A stretch of 64,000 nucleotides of DNA, taken from the NCBI GenBank assembly GCA_032622095.1, contig CP136064.1:193039948-193103947 (forward strand), given 5' to 3'. This document shows positions 21,801-33,800 of the stretch, one piece after another (the first letter of the stretch is position 1; the number at the start of each line of letters is the position of its first letter). The translations under genes and the position numbers were made by a program. The DNA is from Siphonodentalium dalli (taxonomy: Eukaryota; Mollusca; Scaphopoda; Gadilida; Siphonodentaliidae). Below the pieces are notes generated by a model. That model had not been told where the DNA came from. It did no database searches and saw nothing but the letters and a program-made list of their open reading frames with translations.

Positions 21801-24800
21801 TGTCATAACACTTTTACTGAGGTTTGTTAACCCTTGGGACCCCAATGTTTTGCTGCATGCATCTGACTATATTTTGGTGTTTAAGCAAACCACTGTCTGT
21901 TTATGGTTAACAGGTCATGCAATTTTCATGACGGGTCATGGCCGCTGTTGATGTGTTAACCATTTCAGCCCTATTAATAATTAGTTGCCATTTATGTTTA
22001 TATGATATATCAATTGCACTTAGTTCACTGTACAAAATATTTTACCCAGAATTATTATTAAGAGACCACATCTTTAAACTTCTGAGCCTACATCCCTACA
22101 ACACATTAATGTATTAGTGATGCGGACCGGACCGCTTTGGAGTGGTGGACCGCTTTGCAGGGGTGGACCGCAGTCCGGTCCGGACCGGGTGTCACTGGAT
22201 TGGACCGGACCGCTTTTTGCCGCCGGTCCGGTACTCTCCGGTCCGGTCCACTGTTTTACTTCAGTTATAATAAACTATCGCGAATATTATTGCGTATTTG
22301 CCGTCATATCAATTAGCAACGATGTATTGACGCATTCAAGTGATTATTAATATCTATTAAACGTTTGGTGCCACGAAAACAATGTATAGATGAACTTTGT
22401 ACATGTCACTTTCCTTATAATGATGTATTAATGTAACACTGGCCAACACTATGTAGCACCCTATCAATGTGACAAACATGCAACTGAATGAGTATGGAAC
22501 TATTTGTCATAAACAGTGTAACATGGCATCAACTAATCAATTTGGATGGATATCGAATCCAGTATTCTATTGTTTTTCACAGTTATACTTATCGAAGAAA
22601 CATGCAAACCACATTACATAGTACATACACAAGACAGTCACATTAATCCAATAGTAGTTGTACTTATATATAACTGTAATTGTCAGGAATATACAATCAG
22701 CCATCATAATCTTCAAGACTCCAATATTAATGTAGTAGTCATATTAGTACACATTTGTATAATTGTCATCAGTATAGTTATTTCGTTTAATTTCAATTTA
22801 ATGAAAATATGTATGATACGAATCATGCATACGATCAGTTGAGTGCCATGTTAGATTGGTTATAACACATTCTGGCCCTAGCTATATATCTGTCCAATAC
22901 ATTTAATTAGTGCATGTTCGCATTACTAGATATACTATTATCGTGCATCGTTCCCAGTATATCCCACCAGAGACAGACAATGATGCATACAATCGGCAAA
23001 CAATGTAAGTTTTAACATATATGGACTCATTGCAATGCACTGAACTCAGTAACCGTATAGTTTGTACTATACAGAGAAAAACTTTGAGAAAACAGAGAAT
23101 TCATTAACATATTTGGACCAGGCATGTGTACCGGACCGGAATGGACCGGACCGGACTGAACCGCCTTGACAGTGGACCGGACCACCCAAGGTGGTCCGGT
23201 CCGGTCCGCATCACTATAATGTATGGGTTTATTCTTCTGCAACTACTTGGTAGTCATGTCTATCATGTTGATTTGATTTTATTGTAGGTGATGAAGGGGA
23301 CATTCAACCTGTGGCGGCCCCTTTCAACAATAGGCTCACATCTTCCACACCAGATCCAGAAAAGATGCTGGATGGAAATATCCAATCTCTCATTCAAAAT
23401 CTTACATCCAGTACAATCAAACAGAGCAGTACTTGTTCAACTCCTGAAAAATCTAAAAAACCACCTCCAAAAAAGAATCTGGATCAGGTTTCTGATTCAC
23501 ATGCATCAAATGTGAATGATAATTCCGATCAGATTACAAAGTCTCAAATAATGAATAACATACTACCAGCATTGCTCGCACAGCATATGCAGAATTCAGT
23601 GAGTTCTAATGAGGCTACAGTTCCCAATAAAATACCTGCACAAAATGATGCCATCATAGCAGCACTGGAATCATTGCAATTTAAATCCCAGGATGAACTG
23701 TATAACTTATCACACTTAAATAAGCAAGTTCGAAGTCCTGGCTCACAACACTCTAATACCATCACTGCTGGTCAATACCAGACATATCATTCAAACAAGG
23801 AAGGTCGGCATCTTGGCTCACAACATAACACTAATACTATCACTCCTGATCAATATCACAGACACGATTCTAGGGATCAGCTTTCATGTAATGTTGGGAA
23901 CCTGAATTTCATTGATGAATCAGGGAATCCAAGAAGAGAAAGTGACATCCAGGCCATGGATCATTTCCTTCATAGAGATTCGGAGGAGTTTGTTCCCTTT
24001 AACGGGTACAAATCTCTTGGATTTGGTTCTCGCTCAGGTCCTCTTCCAGATCAGACAGATAGTAGGAATATTACTGATGGGGGCAGAACAATACATCATC
24101 AGAATCTTGGTAATTCAGCCTCAGTTATTCCATCGCCGGGTGTGCACAATCAGCATTCAGCCGCGAACAGTCATGCACTACCTCAAGACAGTTATAATCC
24201 ACATAGTAATCTGGAGAAATTACCCCCAATGGGTGTACGCAATGAAAATTCAACTATTAGTAGTCATGGACATTCCCAAGGCAGCTATAATGCACACATT
24301 AATCTGGTGAAATCTGCCACAGTCAGTTCATCACCGGGTGTGCATAATCAACATTCCACAGTTAGCAGCCATGCACATTCTCAAAGCAACTATAATTCAC
24401 ACATGGATCCAACAGTTTCATCAGTAAATACTGGGTTTGTCCCAATAAACAGGAATCCAGTTGAAGCAGGATCACAAAAAAGTATCACACATGCACCAAC
24501 TCCCATCCAACCAAATCATGTTGACCTGCGTACAAACCAGCAAAACAACATTGGTTACGAGTTTCAGGTGCCAACAAAAGACACTGGGTTGGGAAGCCAT
24601 GCAGAGAAATTGGCTTCTAATCTGGAAAGTTCTTCAAAATCTGTCAGTTTTAGCATACCTCGAGATTTCTCCCAGAAATGTAATCAATCAAGTCAAGTCT
24701 CACCTAACTTGACACCAATTTCAGCAAATTCTGGTGACACTGTTCAGGTCGATACACATGGCGTTAACGTTTACACAAGAAGATGTTCTCAATGTTATGA

Positions 24801-27800
24801 GGATCAATCTATTGCTTCAGTGCCATCATTCAGGTCTAGTTCAACAGGACAAGGTTACTCACAGTGTGGAAATATCATGCAAACTTGTAATCGATGTCAT
24901 TCTCAGATAGGAAGTGTTGTCCCAACTCAAAATCACTGTTGTTCATGTGCTTCATCAAAAAATGCTTGCGACCATATTCATCATGGCAGTCACATTAGTG
25001 CAAATGAATTGACAGACTGTGAAGTTCAGATGAAAACTTCATCACAAAAAACTAACCAATCCAAGAGCAGCATCAAAAACATGTCAAGTGACTCCTGTCA
25101 TTCTGCAAACTCACAATCGACACAGACCGAGACGGCTGATATTGCCACGGAAACCCAGGAAAGTTGTGATGTTGATGTTGTTAACTTTGATTCCAGTGAG
25201 CTGAAAAAATGTTCCGTCCATCTTACAGCGGGGGTAAACAAATTCAGAAATATTCTTACTCAGCTGAAACAAGCAGCGAAAGTCTGCAGTAAGTATCAAA
25301 ATGTGATCTTTACTACCTCTTATAAATGCCTTTGTTGCATTCAAGTTTTTATTTTATTATATATATATATGTCCTATTGCTCCATGGTCCGATTTGACCA
25401 CATTAGTCAAATAAAAAAAAATAGTTTCAATCACCATCATTCGTATGGCACAGGCATCTCAAAAATCCACAAAATCATCCATCAGTTTTAGGTTGAGAAA
25501 GAGTACAAAAGATGATATTTGAGAATGCTCTTTATTATCTACTGTGTTGGGGAAATGAAAGCATGGATGCTCTTTATCAGGGACGTTCATTGGAAAATTT
25601 CAAAAATTTCCCCTTCAGAAAGTCGATATCTGAGTGTCAGAACCCCCTGTTAATCCTTCCATGTCTGGAGCTTCCTGAAATTGTACGAAAACCCTGTGCC
25701 AATGCGTTCTCTTATATATATACAAGTCTCCCAAAGTGAGCCTTGTTTATATAAGAGAATACATTGGCCTAACGATATTTACATTGATCTTTTAAGCAAA
25801 TGCATTCTCTTATATATGCGAGGCTCCCTATGGGAGACTCAAATATATAAGATAATGCACTGGCACAGGATATGTATTGCTGCGCCAGCACAGCTCCCAT
25901 CGTGAAAGTATATAGAAAATGTACCATAGTAGTTTTATATTCAAATCAAACCATGGATCTTTAAATGTCATAGTACACCATTCAACGTTTGAGCAGATGA
26001 TGTCCATTTTATATCGTTCTTGTAACCTGTAAATAAACAAATATCAACATATCTTAAAAAGCACTCAATTAATATTCTTTAGAACATATGTAAGGACCAA
26101 AAAAACACTTTAATAAAAGTGATAAAAAAAATAGAATTATTATTACTTTTCGTCTGGTTTTTATAACTGCGAATGTTCTATTTTTATAATTGAGCATTGA
26201 CTTCCAAAGAAGGAGTCTTAATTTGTTTAGTCTGCAACAATTGTTTTGAATCGTCTCTTTTCCCCATCATGCCTTGTTTCTCTGTCTGTTTGGTGTTTTG
26301 TGATGTTATGATTTTCTGAAAAATTCAAGAGAGAGAATACTAGGCTTGCCGCGATTTTGGGAATAATCGAACAATCGTCAGTGGTGCCGACTTTTTTAGT
26401 TCAAATAACAATGCATATTATACAACAACACAAGAACGCTGGCATACAGCATATTTGCAAAGAAGTTATCTCAACTTAAGAGGCAATATTTTGCACCGTA
26501 TTTACAGCACTAATCTAACCCAGAAACCCACCCACGCAAACATTTGTGACAATGTAACTTTCAGTTGCGGCGTCTTTTGGGGTCAGGCCGACAGAGTAAT
26601 CTAGTTCCGTCTTGGTTTCACGTCACGGCAGTTTTTCATTTAATGTGCCGACGCATGTGTATACTCCGCGGACAAACTCGTATTCTTGAATAAGAATATT
26701 GACAATCGAATGAATTGAGAGATTCCCGACTTTGAATTAAGGCACGATCCCGAACTTCAAATTCAATTAATGCACGATCCCAAATTCACGAACAGTCTCA
26801 CGAAGCACGTGGCCCGACGAGAGTTGGGAGTATTTTCCGATTTTGTTTAATCAAAATGATTTCTGAATCTGCTTTGTGCTTACATAAAGTTCATAAACTA
26901 CGAGTAATTATTTTGTTTTTATTGTTTAATAGAGGCGTTTGAATTTATATGGGAGCAAATTCTCAGAACTAATGCCCTTCATTTCCGATGTGTGGTGCCT
27001 GTAAAACGGGAGTTATACTTACCATCTTACACTTACCAGACGCACCTCTTAATAGTCTCTTTTTTGGCATCTATTTACTACAAATTAAATCTCTATTTGA
27101 GATTTAATTTCATGGGTAGAAAAATCGATTAATCGTCGATTATAGCCACTGATTAATCAATTTTGAAAATCAAAAATCGCGGCAAGCCTAGAGAATACCA
27201 GTATATTGTCATGATTGCCTCATATTTAAATGTCAAACTTGTTCTTGAACCTCAGTTTAAAGAACAAATTGTTTTAAAGACAGATAAATGCAGTCATGTG
27301 TATGTAGTTTTCAGGGCTATTATGGTGCTAGGTTTGAACAGAGAACAAACTTACTGAAATTATTTTCTATTATCCATTCTCATGAATTACCTATAGTTTA
27401 TGTACTACATGTACTGTTATTGCTAACAAGATCATTTCTTATTAAACAGAAGATCCTAGCATGAAAAAAATATGTCGAGATATAGAAAAAATTGCTGGTA
27501 CCATTCCACAAATGAAGGAATCATTCAACATACAAGCAGAACTTGGACTTGTGCTTCAACCTCTCCGCAGTGAAAATGCAGAGTTGAGAAGGTAAGAAAA
27601 TTCATTCCAGCTCTATTACTTGTATCTGGGAAGTAGTGTTGAAAACCTTTCAACGTCGACTCCATTATTCAACAAGTTGACGCTGAAATCCACCATGTTG
27701 ATTAGTCGAAAAAAATCCCCAATTTGGCCTACCAATCGCCATAAACATTATATCGGTGCAAAGATCACTTAAAAAGACAAATAACCTTCAATAAAACTGT

Positions 27801-30800
27801 ACCATTATTATTCAGAAATCCAGTTATTACTCCATGTAGCAACCCTTTGATGACGCTGCCGCCGTGTATAACTACAGATGTAACTCGTGCTATGCCGCCG
27901 TGTATTACCACAGATGTAACTCGTGCAGATGGAGAGCCTATCTGATGATGCGTGGTGACCTAGTTTATCGCAAAAGGCACTGACAACTCTGCTTGTGAGC
28001 TGCTGCGCTAGCCGGCATGTTGTTTATTTAATTAGCTGATCACAGCTGACTGCTGTCATAGCGTATTTTCAAATGAAACTTCTAGCACCGGTTCAGCAGT
28101 TACGGATTTTGTTCGGTGTTAGGTATTTTGGATAGCCCGATTTCTTTAAAAAAATGTTTTGATGTTTACATTATCTACTCTTTATTCACATAGTTTAATA
28201 CATTCATCGAGCCTATCATTTTAATTTTTGACTGGAATTTTTATGGTGTAAATCAGCCAGAAACTTAATACAAATAACTGTTTTCAACATATCGTTTGCA
28301 AAGACGTTCTGTTGTCAATCATGTCCTTGGGACATGGGGTTCGACTAATTTACTTGTAGTTGACTTCTCCTATCGACTAGTCGGCTTCTGAAAATCCCTA
28401 ATTGTTTTAAAACTACCGGGAAGTAGAAAATATCAAGTTCACACTGGTTATATTCAATCAAGAAAATTGCAGGGGGTGGTAAACTGGTATTAGCTTTTCC
28501 ATCTGTCCATGGATGCATTATGTTTCAGTTTTTATTCCTTCCCTTTCCTGTTCAATCTGTTAAAACATGGCACAGATATTTATCACCATGGGAACCTGCA
28601 TATATGAGATTTTCTAGACTTAAGAGCATAGTTATTTTCATTTTTCGAATTATTATTCATATTAATAGCCTACCTAAAAGGTCAGTCCTGAATAAACCAA
28701 TCAGAAGCCATTTATTTTACTGGAAATTGGGACAAATGTTTAACATTGATAGTCTAGGATCAGATCCTACAGTAATGCCCTAAGTAATCGACCCCTTAAC
28801 CACAGCAGAATTATGGGTAACTTTTCAGGATTTAGTCGGAAATATGGCTTGTTGCCATTCATCGGAAAGCTCTCGGGGTTAAGAGGTCGATTAATTAGGG
28901 CATTACTGTTTATCCTACATACTTTTATTTCTAATATTTTTCAGGCGACTTAGATTGACAAACCAACATCTAAAGGAGAAGGAGAGAGAAGCCAACACTG
29001 AGAACAGAAAACAAGACAGCTTCAATTTTGAAGGTGTGTACCAGAGCTGTTAAGTTCCACGGATTGTCCGTGAGACTCACGGATTTCCATGGCAATTCCG
29101 CAAACACGGATAACCCCCAATTTCTCACGGATTCGTCAAAACCCCACATTGAAAATCCCAAAACGAAGTTTTTTTTATTTTTTAAATTCGTGCATTTGCG
29201 GGAATTCCCCAAATGACAGTGACTTCCTTATTTCCGGTACCGTAAATACCCACACATTAACATTCACAGAATGTATCGTCGGTAACTTTTGATTGAAGAC
29301 TCAAGTTGTGGTGAACTGTGACTGATATTAATTGATTTTCACACTCTGGTGAAGCCACACGTATGGAGGGTGTTGTTTTAGTAAACAATACGTATAATCA
29401 CAAGTGTGCAAAGTTCTGTATTGTTAGGCCGCATTGATGAACATTTCTTAGTAACGGATTAGTGGCATGCATTGCAAACGAAATAAAACAATACGTTTAA
29501 TCACAAGTGTGCAGCTGTATTGTGAGGCCTCATTGATGAACATAAGTAATGGATACTTTATGATTTAAGTTCACTGATAGTGGTATGCATTGAGAACGGA
29601 ATGTGTCTTTTATTTTGCGGGTAAAACTTTTAAGACGGGTCATTTTGTACTTTCGGTTTCACGCATACATGTCCGGTTATAACCTGTGTAACTCGGATTC
29701 GTTTTGACTAACTTTAAACAAAGTTTCTGCTTCTTAAAATTTGTTAATAAATGGTGGAATGTGTGCATTTCATTTGTGGGTTAAACCGTAAGACGAGTCA
29801 ATTTTGTCGTTTATTACGATGTTGTACTTTCGGTTTCGCGCATATCCGGCTGTTTCCGGTGGAATTCTGAGTATTTTTACGAAGTGTGATCTGCTTCTTT
29901 CTTTTTAATAAATGGTGGTATCTCCCACACAGAGCAGCTCTATTACAATTACCAACAGGACATTCATTGCCATTTTATTTAGGTCTATATATTTATAAAA
30001 TAGAAACTCATAAAAACTATGCAATCTTCATCATAAAAATTATTTTTGGAACATGAACATATTTGGGCATACCTCCCGCAAAAATCTCACGGATTGACAT
30101 TTTCAAAACTTAACAGGTCTGGTGTGTACATATGGCCAAATGATATTAACCATTTCATCATGGGAGCAGCGCATGTGCAGCATTAAAGATCCTGTGCCAG
30201 TTCATTCTCTTAATATGTGAGTCTCGCATATATAAGAGAATGAACTGGCTTACAAGGTCAAGGTAAATATTGTTAGGTCAATGTATTCTGTTATATATGT
30301 GAGGCTCCCTTTGGAGACTTGCATATATAAGAGAATGAATTGGTACAGGGTTTTCGCAAAATTTCAGGAAACTCCAGTCATGGAAGGGTTAATGTTCTAT
30401 TCTTCAGACACTGCCCCTTTATAAATATATGAACCCCTGGGGCCTGGGTGCTTTTTATGACCCACCGAAAATAAAAATTCATTAATCTTCCTGCTGCTCA
30501 GTTTAACAACTGTCTGCTGCTGACCATAAATTCAGCTAGACATATTTAAGCTTGCATTTGATATTTCCCTTTCTTATTTCTGATAATATTTAACTCTTTT
30601 TATCCCCCGCCAAATGAAATTTGCGGGGGATATAGGAATGGGTTCCGTCCGTCCATCTGTCTAGCCGTCTGTCCGTCCGTCCCGAATTTGTAAGAGTCAT
30701 AACTTGAACAAATGTCAATGGATTTCAAAGATTTTTGCTATATGAGTTCACCTGACCATTACCTAGATTGAGTTCACAAGCCAGGTCCGGCCGGATATTT

Positions 30801-33800
30801 TTACTGGAGTTATTGGACTTTGTTTATTATTTTTGTCGAATTTACCAAATAGCAAATAGACGACGTCACAGGGCTCATTTCCACAAATCTCAACGGATTT
30901 CAAAGATATTTGGTATATGAGTTCACTTGACCAGTATCTAGAATGAGTTCGCAAACCAGGTCCTGCCGGATATATTAAGCGGACTTATTGGACTTTGTTT
31001 ATTTTTGTGTGTGCAAATGGACGACGTCACAGGGCTCATTTCCACAAAGGTCAACAGATTTCAAAGATTTTTGGTATATGAGTTCACATGACCAGTATCT
31101 AGAAAGAGTTAGCAGAGTTATTGGACTTTGTTTATTATTTTTGGTGCAAATGCACTTCCCCAACTGCAAATTCGGCAAGGGATACCGCCGTCTGCGACTG
31201 CTTGTTCTTTTGTTTATATTGTATGAACTTATTAAGTTGTACAACTAACTGTTACATTAAAACTGAATCAACACTTAATCATGAAAAGTCATTTTTCACA
31301 CACAACAATGGGGGGGGGGGGGGGCAGATTGCAGTCAAATCGGATATAGAATCGATTATATGCTTGAGCTATAAACCTGGTATCAAAATGCCAGTTTCAG
31401 TGAACCTATGTAACATAATGCCAGTTTTGTGAACCTGGGTATTTTAGTGCCTAACACCATGGGGTAAAGACCAATTGAACAATATTACTATGTCTACTGG
31501 GGCAAAATTCAAGGTGTATTCAATTACAAGGACATCGGATGGGTGATGGAGCGATCGAGTTAAAATGTATAAGACCTACGGGCGAATAGGTTTTAAGTCC
31601 AAAAACTGGAAGCTTCTCATCTTCAAAATTATAAAAGTTAATAGTGTATGATTCTCGAAAATCATGAACATTGTAAGTCTACATGTACACTTCAAGTATG
31701 CCTAGAGGAACATATCTCTTATAAGTCCTTCGATTATGTAAAATGGCAGGTGATAATAATATGTTGATTTCGGAAGGCACTTCCGGATACTCCGTGGAAT
31801 CGGAACCGGATCAGTCAGTGTCAGGTATTATCAGTATCCATGACCGCCATGGCTAACTGTATAACGATTAATCGACAATAAACGCATGCACTTTGCCTAG
31901 TTGGCAGCTGTTCTTATTATATCAGCTTAACATGAGATTTGCAATCGTTGAGGCAGATCAAAGGTTGCCAACAAATCAAAGCTGCTGACAAAAAACAATT
32001 CAATGTCACACTTGACACTCTGTGCATTGTATTCACATCACCGCAGGCATCCACACTTGCAATGGAACTGCAAAGTTGCCGACAATTGGCTCAGAGAACT
32101 CATTGTTGCAGTGAATATACCAGTTCTGATTAAAACCATACTCAGACTCTAAAAGTACTGAGTCTAATGAAACCCGCTATCTGTCGCATTACTGTCGCTA
32201 TAAATAACTTCCACAGATAACCACCTGCAGTATGACGTCACCGCCCACATTTGTCAAGCTTTGATTGACACATAATGTAGTTTCGGTTTCGTTTCCGCGT
32301 AAGAGTTTCGTTTCCGCAGACTCTTTATGCCAGTTCCTGGGAGAATTGATGCTACGCATTCTCTCAGAGTATCTTCTGCGCCTTGTGACATAATTTTAAT
32401 TGAGATTAATCACGTTTAACAAACTTTAAATGCGTTTATGACTCGAAACAATATAATATTTTCTTTGTTTAATTTCGGAGTTAACATCATATGCCGGAAA
32501 TTAAATAAATTAACGACATCGCGACTTCTAAATTATTCGGTACTAAATGTTGAATTTCTTAATAACATTCAATTATATTACATATGAAGTAAAATTGGTC
32601 AATTCTGCACTCTTTAAATACGCTTTTCAATGTTAAATTTGCTGTCGTAAAACTCTGAATTTGTAAACATTAGCCATACGGTGGAAAAGTTATTGTGCTA
32701 TTTATATTTATTGGGCGGGATTTACTGGAATCAGCACCGGCTGAAGGAATTCCCCTAGTCTTGGGAATTCCATGCGACTATCGCCTGATTGGTTACCTCG
32801 CGTTCTTGAGGATATTGTGATTGGCTGGCAATTACGTAATTCCTGCTGGGAGTAATGGAACCTCTACCCATTGTCATCAGACTCAGTACTGAGTATGGTT
32901 TTAATCAGAACTGTGAATATACAAGGCGTTAGAACAATTTAGTTCAACCACAATGATGCTAGAGCATGCGCATGTTTTATGAGGCACTCGGTCCATCGCG
33001 CGGCTAATTTGTATTCCACATGAACTAAATCGAAGGACTGTCTACTTAATCCAGATTGATCGCGTTATATTTCCATTTGTTACATTTGTGTGACATTTGT
33101 GTGATCGAGTGAGATATACACCTGTATTACATGTACTGTCATGTCGTTGGGAAGTATGCTAAACATCAATACAGCAAGACAAAACAGCGAGATAGGCCAA
33201 AATATGAAGCTTTATTCTAATAGACCTGTAGTTAATAGATAAGGCCCAAGCTAGAAAACAGGGAGAAGTGACTTCTCCCTCTGAAGATTTTAGGGAGACT
33301 TCAGCCTAAAATAGGGATAAGTTTAATAAAAACATAAGAACCACTTATTAATTTTCAAATATTATTTATAACATCAATAGAAAGATAAAATAAAAAATAT
33401 AAATTTTCTTTTTTTACTTTATCTGAAGAAATTATCCTAATTGTCACTGTAATTGTTATAAATTTGAAACTTTTTGGAAATGTTTTGTGTAAATATCATT
33501 TATCAATACAATAGAAAGTTACAGTATTAGTTAATTTTTTAACTTAATTGGAAGTACTACTGTTATACAATGTTGTAGGATTATATCATTTCCTGGACTG
33601 GAAGATCTATACATTTGTAAATTGTAGTCTGAACAAGATGATCATTATGCATGTAACTTTGTAAGCTTTATTTGGTCACTTCTGTAATGTGGATGTCTGC
33701 TAAAATAAACAATGAGGACTAATTAAGGAGTTGTAAAATATTTTTTTTTGTTTTTTTTAATTTTTTTTTATTCTAAAACGTCAATTATTGTCTAGCGATA

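Noticed and set aside
23912-24712. 132- and 83-codon frames overlapping exon 4 in another frame
   Set aside because: Shadows of the real exon 4 frame, whose reading is supported by splice phase.
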